From the NCBI GenBank assembly GCA_001464165.1, contig LNEX01000267.1, positions 1 through 24,987 of the forward strand: 24,987 bases of DNA. Direction: 5' to 3'. Shown here in pieces: positions 15,720 to 23,591 of this stretch (its first letter is position 1; each line of letters starts with the position of its first letter). The position numbers and the translations under genes are program-made. The DNA is from a bacterium Ga0077546 (GTDB lineage: Bacteria > Cyanobacteriota > Vampirovibrionia > Obscuribacterales > Obscuribacteraceae). Below the pieces are notes generated by a model that was not told where the DNA came from, did no database searches, and was given only the letters and a program-made list of their open reading frames with translations.

Positions 15720-17540
15720 TTGAGACAATACGGAAAACTGAACAAACGTAGTAGCAGTCGTTTTCTAATTGCACTTGTTGCTGCTGCACAATTGCTGTAT
15801 CTAACTCAATCGGCCAGTTGTGCCAAGCCTAAAAATGAGTCAACAAAAACGGTAACGCAATCTGATACAAAGCAGCTAGAAGCAGATAAGCTTGTTAAGA
15901 GCGCTGTCACCAAAATAGGGCAGAGTCATTTAGTGCAAGCTCTTCAAGACTGCAACAAAGCACTGTCTTTAAACCCTAAACAAGTCGATGCTTACTTAAT
16001 TCGATCAGGAATTTACAGTGCGACAGGGCGTCCCGACAAAGCATTAAGTGACTGCAACCAAGCAGTCAGACTAGCGCCAAATTGGGCCATTACCTATTGT
16101 GCACGAAGCAATAGTCTTCTTGCCTGTGGCAAACATGAAGCGGCAATCTCAGATTGCAACAGGGCAATAGCACTCGATAACCGCATGGCTGGAGCCTATA
16201 ATACGAGAGGAGCTGCGTTGTGCAATCTACGACGCTACAAGCAGGCCGTGCCAGACCTTGAAAGAGCAAACCGACTTAACCCGAATATACCAGCGGTTTA
16301 CGGCAACTTGTGCGAGACCTACCGCGGTCTCAAACAGCCACAGGAAGCACTTGCCTATGCCAATCGGGCTATTGCATTAGCGCCCAAGCTGGCGAGCTCA
16401 TACAACAATCGTGGCAACACATTCGTAGATTTGAAGCAATGGCAGAAAGCTATTGCTGACTTTGAAAAGGCAAGGGCTCTGGGCTTTCCAGCAGCCGCTG
16501 CGTTTGCTAACGAAACCAGCGCCTATACAGGTATGGAGGAATGGCAGAAAGCACTAGAATGTGCAACACGCTCAATCAACCTTGATCCTAATTCATCCCA
16601 TGCTCACTCTAATCGGGCAGTAGCACTTGTCGGGATGCGAAAATATGCGTCGGCACTAAGTGATTGCAACGAGGCAATAAGGCTAAATGCTAAGAATGCT
16701 GCTGCATTTAACAATCGTGGCGTTTGCCTTGTAAAACTACAAAGAACAAAGGAAGGTCTAGCTGAGTTCAATAAAGCTCTCACTATTGATCCAGAATTTG
16801 CTCAGGCCTTTCTCAATCGCGGTGCGCTTTGGGAAATTCTCGGTAATACAGTCAAGGCAGTAGCAGATCTAGATCGCGGCTTGCAAATGGAACCTAGCGC
16901 TACAGGTAATTATGCCTTCAAAAGCAGAGCCGAAGCAGCGCTTGGCCATATGGAGCAAGCTACTGCAGACTATCAATACTACGAACAGTTAAAGAAGAAG
17001 AAGAAGAACGAATTTCCAAAGAAAAAAACACTGAACTCGTCTGATCTATCCAGCGTGATCAATTACCAGTCAAAATTGATTAGCAGCAACTTGGCGACAA
17101 AAGACACTTATTTCGACCGTGGCATGCTCTATCTAGTATGCAAAAAGCCAGATCTGGCAATCGCAGATTTTCAGCACTTTCTAGAATTAAGCAGCTGGCA
17201 AGGGCGCAATTCGATGAATGCTGTCACTTTGTCGTATCTAGCAAACAGAATGCTTGGCAAGAAAGAGCTGGCGCAAAACAAATTAGTGGAAGCCACTCAT
17301 AAGGTGCCGGCGGCTAACTGGTCACCTGAATTCCTTTACTTGAAGAAACTTTTCACAGAGGAGAAACTACTTAGTTTTGCAAAAAACAGAGCTGGTGAAA
17401 CACGCGCGCGATGTATCATCGGTCTGTATCAACTCTTGTCCGGTGATCAAAAGAAAGCCAGGCAGAATCTGCTCTGGGTCAGAGAAAACGGTGAGCAAGG
17501 CATGGATGAATACTACCTGGCACTCGCCTCTCTACAATAA
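15720..17540 (+). CDS. Exported TPR-repeat protein
   Basis: A 606-residue protein. It starts at TTG (15720), just after an AAAGAG that could serve as SD; no ATG fits the signal peptide better. The N-terminus is a signal peptide (RFLIALVAAAQLLYLTQSAS) ending near a Cys, but the residue at -3 is not the usual Leu, so lipoprotein status is uncertain. From about residue 60 to 410 there are roughly ten tetratricopeptide repeats (units like AYNTRGAALCNLRRYKQAV and AFNNRGVCLVKLQRTKEGL), then a Lys-rich linker (LKKKKKNEFPKKKT) and further weak TPR-like helices to the end. TPR superhelices hold protein partners; an envelope scaffold role is plausible, and no enzyme domain is seen. A second exported TPR protein follows on the same strand after 192 nt. 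Confidence 0.8.
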   Translation: MRQYGKLNKRSSSRFLIALVAAAQLLYLTQSASCAKPKNESTKTVTQSDTKQLEADKLVKSAVTKIGQSHLVQALQDCNKALSLNPKQVDAYLIRSGIYSATGRPDKALSDCNQAVRLAPNWAITYCARSNSLLACGKHEAAISDCNRAIALDNRMAGAYNTRGAALCNLRRYKQAVPDLERANRLNPNIPAVYGNLCETYRGLKQPQEALAYANRAIALAPKLASSYNNRGNTFVDLKQWQKAIADFEKARALGFPAAAAFANETSAYTGMEEWQKALECATRSINLDPNSSHAHSNRAVALVGMRKYASALSDCNEAIRLNAKNAAAFNNRGVCLVKLQRTKEGLAEFNKALTIDPEFAQAFLNRGALWEILGNTVKAVADLDRGLQMEPSATGNYAFKSRAEAALGHMEQATADYQYYEQLKKKKKNEFPKKKTLNSSDLSSVINYQSKLISSNLATKDTYFDRGMLYLVCKKPDLAIADFQHFLELSSWQGRNSMNAVTLSYLANRMLGKKELAQNKLVEATHKVPAANWSPEFLYLKKLFTEEKLLSFAKNRAGETRARCIIGLYQLLSGDQKKARQNLLWVRENGEQGMDEYYLALASLQ

Positions 17541-17566
17541 ATCGCGAGCTTAAATCAACGCAGAAT

Positions 17567-17641
17567 CAAATAGGTTCGTTCTTTATAGAGGCTCGGGTCG
17601 GTAGGCTTAGGGTTAGACTGGGCCATGCCAATGCCTTTGCC
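17567..17641 (-). pseudogene. Short NADAR gene scrap
   Basis: On the minus strand this reads GIGMAQSNPKPTDPSLYKER, parallel to GIGMAQANPKALDSSQWKGQ in the NADAR stub at 13802-14158. At DNA level 17606-17635 matches 13886-13915 at 28 of 30 positions, and the block begins with a shared caaataggttc (17567 and 13846). A TGA stop lies immediately upstream in the reading frame and the rest of the domain is gone. It is a decayed paralogue or a fragment copied from the NADAR gene, lying between two TPR genes. Confidence 0.7.
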
Positions 17642-17732
17642 TCAAATTACTAATCAATTACATTTGCCAAACAGAATTTAGCCAAAATTCCTGTCTTGTA
17701 GTATCTTTATCCGACAATACGGAGCAAGAGAA

Positions 17733-18650
17733 ATGAGATTGCGGTCAGATTTAATGATGGCAGTACTTTGCCTAGTGAGCTGCAGTATTGTTTCCCCGGA
17801 AGCCGTTCAGTGTGATGAAGCTGAGAAGCCCGCTTGGTCTCAGTACAATGATGATGGTGAAAAATACTTCAAAGAGAAAAAATACACTGAGGCAGAAAAG
17901 TCTTGGAGCAATGCTCTTGACACTGCACAAGGCGAAAGAAAAAAGACTCTAGCCGGTGAAAAGAACTACAACACAAGCTTGAAAAGCCTATCCCGACTTT
18001 ATTATGAATGTGGCAACTGGGAGCCGAGAGATAAGAACCTCATGTTGTTCACTATGTGTATGAATTCCAGGATCTCTGATGCAATTGCCAGGGAGCAGTT
18101 GCAAGAGGCTGAGGAGTTATCACTCGGACTGCTTCGAATCAGAGAGAAAGGGCTTCCCGAGGACGACAGAACACTTTTTGGAACTAGGGTGCAACTAGGC
18201 CAGATATATGTCAAACAAGGCAAGTATGCCGATGCCGAGTCGCTTTACTGGCAAAATCTGAAACTGGCAAATGCGACAACCGGCCCAATGCATTCCTTTT
18301 TGTTAACTGCAGCCCAAAAAGATCTGGCAGAAGTTCTAATTGTGTTGGGCAACTATAAAGAGGCCGAGTCGATTCTCACGGATCCTTTACGGTTGGTAGA
18401 CGCAGTTCGACGCGCTGCCAGATTCGTTATGGACCAAGGCAAATACTTGCAAGCTGAGTCATTGTGCAAGGATGCGCTTAAAAGGTTGGAAGCAAATGCC
18501 AAAGTTGTAGCGAACGAGAGGCTGCTGAATCAAAGAAATGTAGCAGAGGTAAAAATCCTTGAGCAGTATGCCCAGTGTTTAAGGAAAACCAAGAGAATAA
18601 GAGAGGCAAAAAAACTTGAGGCAAGAGCAGAGTCTATCAAAACAGACTAA
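17733..18650 (+). CDS. Exported TPR-repeat protein
   Basis: A 305-residue protein with ATG at 17733 and GGAG about 8 nt upstream. The N-terminus is a signal peptide (LMMAVLCLVSCSIVSPEAV) ending before a Cys-Asp-Glu. TPR helices follow: SQYNDDGEKYFKEKKYTEAE, then GTRVQLGQIYVKQGKYADAE, AEVLIVLGNYKEAESIL and FVMDQGKYLQAESLCKDALK. The 'KKYTEAEKSW..AL' type of TPR is common in large families of exported TPR proteins. Probably periplasmic or surface associated, acting as a protein-binding scaffold; no catalytic domain. Its last 4 bases overlap the stop of the opposite-strand DUF3592 gene. Confidence 0.8.
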   Translation: MRLRSDLMMAVLCLVSCSIVSPEAVQCDEAEKPAWSQYNDDGEKYFKEKKYTEAEKSWSNALDTAQGERKKTLAGEKNYNTSLKSLSRLYYECGNWEPRDKNLMLFTMCMNSRISDAIAREQLQEAEELSLGLLRIREKGLPEDDRTLFGTRVQLGQIYVKQGKYADAESLYWQNLKLANATTGPMHSFLLTAAQKDLAEVLIVLGNYKEAESILTDPLRLVDAVRRAARFVMDQGKYLQAESLCKDALKRLEANAKVVANERLLNQRNVAEVKILEQYAQCLRKTKRIREAKKLEARAESIKTD

Positions 18651-19189
18651 TAGTCATCAGATGGTATCGTGCCTTTCAAAGGCTTTGTACGAATGAGCTT
18701 GTAAGAAAGAAAACTCAGCAGTCCAGCAAACAGAAGAAAAAAGAATGGCATCCCATTTGCACCGCGAGCCAGGCATGATTGTGACGGGTCGCTCGGATTA
18801 TATGAGACTTGGATGTTTGTCCCCTCGGGAAACTCATCAAGCTGCTTATGCTCTAAAGTCGTGACCTTGCTGTCGTGCACCACCGGGCCGCTTCCGCGAA
18901 AAGTCTTGCCACCAGCCTCGTAGCTGTAGGTTAAAACCAAAGCGTAGAATCCACTTTTGCCTGGCGGGGGAGCTTCAATTCTTGTTTTCACAACTGAAGC
19001 CATAGTTTTAGTCCAAGAAGATTGCGCAAAGGCATTTGATGCTAGTACACAAAAGCCGATTATGACAGGAATTAAAACAAACCCAAAAATGATTTTGCCG
19101 AGTCTGTTCTTCTCCTGCAACCGTCTTTCTTCACTCTTGCGTATAAATCCGACGAATTGCTTTAGAGAATTGAACATCGAAAATCTCAC
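18647..19189 (-). CDS. DUF3592-like membrane protein
   Basis: A protein of up to 180 residues with a membrane helix near each end (IIFGFVLIPVIIGFCVLASN and MPFFFLLFAGLLSFLSYKLI) and an extracytoplasmic beta-rich domain between them. The central features WTKTMASVV, YALVLTYSYEAGGKTFRGSG and VSYNPSDPSQSCL match the DUF3592 pattern ('Y.Y...G..y.G', then 'V.YNP.dP..s.L'). The function of the family is unknown. The frame opens at GTG 19187-19189, but that GTG lies within the likely SD (AGGGGTGAG) for the ATG at 19175-19177, so the true start is probably the ATG at 19177. Convergent with the TPR gene (4-bp overlap at the stops). Confidence 0.7.
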   Translation of the reverse strand: MRFSMFNSLKQFVGFIRKSEERRLQEKNRLGKIIFGFVLIPVIIGFCVLASNAFAQSSWTKTMASVVKTRIEAPPPGKSGFYALVLTYSYEAGGKTFRGSGPVVHDSKVTTLEHKQLDEFPEGTNIQVSYNPSDPSQSCLARGANGMPFFFLLFAGLLSFLSYKLIRTKPLKGTIPSDDY

Positions 19190-19239
19190 CCCTACTTCAG
19201 AATCTAACTTCTAGTTGTCTGCAAGCTGCCGTTCAAGCG

Positions 19240-19701
19240 TCACCAGTTCTCTGTATTATTGGTTGAATCTTCAATGCCAATAAGTGCTACTTCTGCGTCG
19301 GCTAGCATTTCTTTCAGCATTTTGTATGTCCGCGAATTCACCGGTGCGGTGCGTTGATGTTGCATAGAATCATTTTGCTCGTATCTGTATGTCACTACGA
19401 GATCAAACTCACCGTGCCGGAATCGCAATTTTAAACCCTTACTGGCCTTGCCTTTACGAATTTGATCGATGTCCTCGATAAGTTCTTGAAGCGCCAACAA
19501 TACTTTCGCTTTCACAGGGACCTTGAAGCAGATGTTGCCGTGTTCTTCGTTGCTGCATGTCAACTCGAAGCGAAACTCGTTATTCTGAGATTTGAGCAGG
19601 GCACGGACACAGTCTTCCTTTTCGGTAATATCGCTATAGTCCCGAACCGTTTCACCTAACAGACCGTTCTTCAAGCGACTCAATTGTCGTTTTATTGCCA
19701 T
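19240..19701 (-). CDS. Hypothetical protein, 153 residues
   Basis: Not recognised. The protein is soluble and charged, without signal peptide or membrane segment. It opens with a basic stretch (MAIKRQLSRLKNG), has a Cys-containing core (CVRALLKSQNNEFRFELTCS) and a central helix LLALQELIEDIDQIRKGKAS, then beta-like segments (LKLRFRHGEFDLVVTYRYEQ). It ends in an acidic helix. The start is ATG at 19701 with only a weak SD (AGGG about 9 nt upstream). It lies 50 nt upstream of the DUF3592 gene on the same strand and could be co-transcribed with it. Confidence 0.55.
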   Translation of the reverse strand: MAIKRQLSRLKNGLLGETVRDYSDITEKEDCVRALLKSQNNEFRFELTCSNEEHGNICFKVPVKAKVLLALQELIEDIDQIRKGKASKGLKLRFRHGEFDLVVTYRYEQNDSMQHQRTAPVNSRTYKMLKEMLADAEVALIGIEDSTNNTENW

Positions 19702-19805
19702 AGTTGCGCCCTATGCCTGGGGTGTCGAGTTTACCACACAGCATTAGAAACAGTTATCAAAAATTGAGAGCATTGTCTAGCGCCTAGGCAGATTGGTGCT
19801 TTGTT

Positions 19806-21284
19806 TCAGCGAAACAATTCGTGGGTGAAGCGCATATCTAGGTCTAAGATTACATTGTTGAATTGCTTTGATGTAAGCATTTTCTTCTTCAGTACTTGCT
19901 CTATGCTTCTTTCGAATTCTGAATTAAAAGTGAGCTGCTTGGTATCGAAAAGCCCACTCCTGCAATCATATCTAACCAAGAGCTTCATTTCTTGTGGTTT
20001 TTCTAGACCATCAGGATACCAATCTCTTTGACATCGCCTTACCAATTGCTGCAAAAACAGTTGCAGCTCTTTAGAGTTGTCTGTGCGTGAAATTATAGAT
20101 ACTTTGCAAAGGTGGGACGGCTCATTTTTAGACACGACCAAGCTGGGAGTGGAGTTGACTTTGTCTTTATCTTTGATAAGTTTGATCGCCAAGCCAGGAG
20201 AAAGATAGATGGGCGAATAATGAAAGTATCTAAGGTCTCCCTGTATAAATGATTCTGAGACCATATCGCCATTCTTATTTATGACGCCCCAGACCATCAG
20301 TCCAGACGGGGCGACACCACCAGTAGTTGCTATAGAATGCGTTGCTACGTTGTCTGTCAGCTTAACCTTATCTTCTGTCCATATTCCAGAAAGGGCGCAG
20401 GCAGCAAGCCCCCCTTTGAATTCACCAGCGTCAACAAATCGAGCCGGTATTTTAAGGTTACCAGACAGATCGATATACCCCCAGCGGTTATCTGATACTG
20501 GTTTCACCGCAGCGAGTCCTTCCGAAAATGAGCGTACCTCTCTAAACTGCGCCGGAATAACAACTCTTCGCTTATTGTCGATGAAGCCGCAGCGATTGTC
20601 TAATTCGAATGCTTTGCGGTCTTCCTGAATATTCCCAGCTTCAAACAGTCGCGGGATAAGAATGGGAATGCCGTTGGCACTGTAGTAAACACTTTTAGTC
20701 CAGATTAATGTGCCAATTAGTGCAATGAAAACGCTGTTTGCTCCAGCAAAAATCAGTCTATGACTACTTTTTGCAGTAGTCCAGAAATTTCTAACCATGC
20801 CACCGTATGCAAACCAGGAGAAAAGCCCCAAGGCTCCAAATGCAGCGGCGCCAAACCAAAGAAATGATACTACGACTTTCTCGTCCAGACGATTTAATCC
20901 AAAGGTGAAAAGAGAAGCGAGCAATAGATATGCCAGAGGCACAGCAACTCTGACTCCGTAAGGCATCAAGAGTAGCAGTCGTTCATACAATCGGGGCGAC
21001 GGCGAAGTCACCAATTTGACATCGATTGAGATCACAAACAATAGGAAAACAGAAATGAAAACTGTCCAGCAACCAAGAAAGATCAGCAGAAAACCACCGG
21101 CGCCAAGTGCCAGTATTATTAAAACAGCCGTGCTGATTGATGCCAGACAGATCAAAGGCAGAGGTAGTTTGCAGGGCCTGTTGGCCGGTGCGACAAAGAC
21201 TGCATTAAGAACAAAGAGAAATGCTAGGCTGAAAATTCCAATCAACTCAAGTAATTCGTAGTGTTCGCGGTAGATACTTATCAA
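19806..21284 (-). CDS. Six-helix membrane protein with WG repeats and TonB-C-like C-terminus
   Basis: Residues ~10-205 hold about six hydrophobic helices (e.g. LIGIFSLAFLFVLNAVFVA, LLIFLGCWTVFISVFLLFVI, GANSVFIALIGTLIW). Residues ~229-300 contain two clear WG (KWG) beta-repeats: CGFIDNKRRVVIPAQFREVR with FSEGLAAVK, and WGYIDLSGNLKIPARFVDAG with FKGGLAAC. A third, weaker one is WGVINKNGDMVSESF. The last ~85 residues (LQQLVRRCQRDWYPDG, LLVRYDCRSGLFDTKQL) resemble a TonB C-terminal domain ('W.P.....v.v.f.v...G.i'), a fold found at the ends of energy-coupling or envelope proteins. The frame lacks an ATG near its start; TTG at 21284 is the first usable codon and has no good SD, so the start is uncertain. 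An envelope sensor or coupling role is only a guess. Confidence 0.65.
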   Translation of the reverse strand: MISIYREHYELLELIGIFSLAFLFVLNAVFVAPANRPCKLPLPLICLASISTAVLIILALGAGGFLLIFLGCWTVFISVFLLFVISIDVKLVTSPSPRLYERLLLLMPYGVRVAVPLAYLLLASLFTFGLNRLDEKVVVSFLWFGAAAFGALGLFSWFAYGGMVRNFWTTAKSSHRLIFAGANSVFIALIGTLIWTKSVYYSANGIPILIPRLFEAGNIQEDRKAFELDNRCGFIDNKRRVVIPAQFREVRSFSEGLAAVKPVSDNRWGYIDLSGNLKIPARFVDAGEFKGGLAACALSGIWTEDKVKLTDNVATHSIATTGGVAPSGLMVWGVINKNGDMVSESFIQGDLRYFHYSPIYLSPGLAIKLIKDKDKVNSTPSLVVSKNEPSHLCKVSIISRTDNSKELQLFLQQLVRRCQRDWYPDGLEKPQEMKLLVRYDCRSGLFDTKQLTFNSEFERSIEQVLKKKMLTSKQFNNVILDLDMRFTHELFR

Positions 21285-21326
21285 TTCAAAACGCCAAGTC
21301 GCCAGAGAATTTCGCCGGCGACTTGG
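21282..21326 (-). terminator. Rho-independent terminator for the minus-strand Ig-like gene
   Basis: A perfect 10-bp inverted repeat, CCAAGTCGCC (21294-21303) and GGCGACTTGG (21317-21326), has a 13-nt loop. On the minus strand the hairpin is followed by CGTTTTGAATTG, a short U tract. It lies 61 nt after the stop of the Ig-like gene at 21388 and right before the start of the WG-repeat gene, so it would separate these two transcripts. Confidence 0.7.
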
Positions 21327-21387
21327 TTCCTATGCTGTTTTTGCAGTGAAGTTGCTGTTAGCGCCACAAGCGGCCACTAAAGAAATG

Positions 21388-21796
21388 CTACTTACCCACA
21401 ACTTCTACGTCTACGTCAACTTTGTCTCCAAATTCGTTATTGCCTTCTGCCATACTGTATTGAAGCTCATAATGTCCGGTCCAGGTTGGAGCATGTACAG
21501 AGAAGTGGCAATCCCAAACCTCGCCGGTATTAACCACACTGGCGAGATCTACATCTGGCGTTAGTTCTTCTCTCTGAGCAGGAGCTCCCGAAGGTGAGCG
21601 CCTGATTTTTCCCTTCATTCTGAACTGTCGTCCTTGCCATTTTTTGACCAGCTTTCATAGTCGTTGGCATTCGAATATCAGAGCGCCTGAACTCAGCATC
21701 CAAACTTTTAGAGGCAGCTAGCGCTGTTGTAGCCGGGGTTGACGCCAAGGTTGATGCAACAATCAATCCTAGAGCAATTGCCTTCATTGTTTTCAT
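21388..21796 (-). pseudogene. Exported Ig-like (NBR1-like) protein, frameshifted
   Basis: The 5' part starts at ATG 21796 (AGGAAG SD) and encodes a signal peptide (MKAIALGLIVASTLASTPAT, A-L-A-A cleavage). It continues with SDIRMPTTMKAGQKMARTTV and QNEGKNQAL, the usual first strands of an NBR1-like or BsuPI-like Ig domain ('m..G.......v.N.G'). That frame then stops at 21530. The other frame, open from about 21618 to 21388, gives SPSGAPAQREELTPDV, VNTGEVWDCHFSVHAPTWTG and HYELQYSMAEGNNEFGDKVD, the missing second half of the same domain ('f.v.aP...G.Y.l...m.....FG..v.v.v.V'). A one-base shift near 21600-21620 separates the halves; repaired, the product is about 135 residues. The gene lies 22 nt downstream of another exported protein, probably in one transcript. 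Confidence 0.7.
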
Positions 21797-21818
21797 TTTT
21801 CTTCCTTCTCCACAGAGT

Positions 21819-22391
21819 CTAGCGGGCTGTCTGCTCGACGTTTAGTTTAAAGCTACCTTCAGTCAGGCCATTGGCACCGGCGACGCCGATCAAGATGCTG
21901 TAGGGGCTTTCAACAGAAGTGAACTCGACCTTGCGAATGCCATCATCTTTGTTCTCTATCTTTTTCTTGCCACCCACTTTCGCGTATTTGGGATAGCTTG
22001 CCTCTGCCGAAATTGCTTCGGTGATATTCGGTGGCACTGGTTGTTTGCCAGAAGACGACTGGCGCAATGCATACAGATTTATTTTTGCGCTGTCTTTCGG
22101 AGTTACGGTAATTTTCAACGAAGAATTGGCTGCCATTGGTACTCGATAAAACACATGGTTGCCATCAAATTGCTCGAAACGAGTTCCAGGAAAGCAGGCA
22201 ACATTACTCAATTCGGCCCAGCCAAGTGCAATCTTCTTGCCGCTCTTGATATTACCCTCGACACTGCTTGGCTTCGATGCACTGCCAACCGCAATAGCGG
22301 TAACACTAGCACCAGCATCATCAGCTTTAGCGCCTAACTGAGCACTAACCAATGTTGACAAAACAACTGCAACACTGAGAATACGTTTCAT
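21819..22391 (-). CDS. Exported hypothetical protein
   Basis: A 190-residue protein with ATG at 22391 and AGGAGA about 10 nt upstream. It has a clear signal peptide (MKRILSVAVVLSTLVSAQLG, cleavage after AKA). The mature part is beta-rich (HVFYRVPMAANSSLKITVTP, INLYALRQSSSG, YSILIGVAGANGLTEGSFKL) and resembles pre-peptidase C-terminal (PPC)-type beta-sandwich domains ('y.i.v.a......f.L.v'), a weak call. Probably periplasmic or secreted. It is followed closely by the Ig-like exported gene (22 nt), so the two may work together at the cell surface. Confidence 0.65.
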   Translation of the reverse strand: MKRILSVAVVLSTLVSAQLGAKADDAGASVTAIAVGSASKPSSVEGNIKSGKKIALGWAELSNVACFPGTRFEQFDGNHVFYRVPMAANSSLKITVTPKDSAKINLYALRQSSSGKQPVPPNITEAISAEASYPKYAKVGGKKKIENKDDGIRKVEFTSVESPYSILIGVAGANGLTEGSFKLNVEQTAR

Positions 22392-22520
22392 AATAAGTTA
22401 ATCTCCTAATAGTTGCTCATCGAGCTTGCTTGTCTGGTCTCTTTGTAAACGAGGCCAGTTTACTCGACTCAATTCATGAGTGAAAACGCTGAACTGTCGC
22501 ACGATGGATTTTAGCACAGC

Positions 22521-23570
22521 CTAATTCTGGTCATACCATTCTCCACCTGAATTCTCTAGCAGCTCCCGAATCAGGTCAGCTCCGCCAATCATTGCTGGAG
22601 TAATTGCACCAAACTCGCTAGGCGGGTTGGTCAACAAGTGCTCTACAGCACCACAAATAATTATTGCCGTTAACCAGTATGGATCATTGCCCTTGACTGT
22701 GATTCTATGCGAGGACATATCGATTATTGTGCTTGCTTCAATTAAAAATGTAGTGCTCTGCCGCTCAGCGATGGCTGGCGTTTTCGCGGAAGTCTTCTTG
22801 ACGATGAAGTCGCCCGCTACTTTCATTAGAAGATGACCCAAAGCTGCTGACGCTTGAAGTACTATCAGTGGTGCTCCTGCCGTAAAGTAGGTGCTTACGT
22901 CTTGCACATTTGTGTGACGGGGCAGCATCAGAGCCTCGCCAGCAGGAAAAGACACTATTGAAAAAGCTTGCCCATCGATGTGCGCTTTTCTTGATATAGC
23001 GCCAGGTCTACTTTCAACGAGCTGCCCATTTCTCAAGAAAAAACCAGGAGCCCCAAACGCCCGCACAATGCTCTTGCGAGTACCGGGGCTGGTATGCATT
23101 TCATTCAAGTGATAAATAAATTCAATTGCGAGGCATTGAGCAAAATCGCGGCACAACTGGGCTCCCATAGCGTCCCCGATGGCATACTCATACGCGCAAG
23201 CAGGAACCAAAACAATTCCTGCGGCTTTTGCCTGTTCATGATATTTGTCATAAACGAGTTTAATGAAACCCTGTTCGCCTGTGGTGTCAAGATAATGGGC
23301 GCGACGCGCAATTGCTTCTTGAACTATTGGTTCGCCGAAATCAGTGAATGGTCCAGCACAATTTATTATGACCCTGCAACCATCTAAGGCATTGAATGTT
23401 GAGCGGTCTTGAACATCAATTATACGAAATGGAACGCCGTCCAGACTCTCTGACAGTGCTTGCAGCAACTGTTCATTTCTACCGGCAATGAAAAACTCAG
23501 CTTTTCGTTTTTTTAGTTCGCTGGCGACAAGTTGACCGGTAAAGCCCGTAGCGCCGATTATTCCTATCAT
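22521..23570 (-). CDS. Saccharopine dehydrogenase-like NAD(P)-binding oxidoreductase (trans-acting enoyl reductase type)
   Basis: A 349-residue protein with an N-terminal Rossmann fold: IGIIGATGFTGQLVASEL carries the G-x-x-G-x-x-G dinucleotide-binding loop. FFIAGRNEQLLQAL is the second strand with the 'AGR' typical of NADP-type saccharopine dehydrogenase-like proteins, and VIINCAGPFTDFGEPIVQ and HYLDTTGEQGF complete the family signature. The length fits the family (350-420). Members act in lipid or polyketide reduction or as uncharacterised reductases; the substrate here is unknown. Start ATG 23570 with AAAGGTAAA upstream. It lies 21 nt after the stop of the beta-propeller-like gene and is probably co-transcribed with it. 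Confidence 0.8.
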   Translation of the reverse strand: MIGIIGATGFTGQLVASELKKRKAEFFIAGRNEQLLQALSESLDGVPFRIIDVQDRSTFNALDGCRVIINCAGPFTDFGEPIVQEAIARRAHYLDTTGEQGFIKLVYDKYHEQAKAAGIVLVPACAYEYAIGDAMGAQLCRDFAQCLAIEFIYHLNEMHTSPGTRKSIVRAFGAPGFFLRNGQLVESRPGAISRKAHIDGQAFSIVSFPAGEALMLPRHTNVQDVSTYFTAGAPLIVLQASAALGHLLMKVAGDFIVKKTSAKTPAIAERQSTTFLIEASTIIDMSSHRITVKGNDPYWLTAIIICGAVEHLLTNPPSEFGAITPAMIGGADLIRELLENSGGEWYDQN

Positions 23571-23591
23571 CTGTGCTTTACCTTTTTGTCT

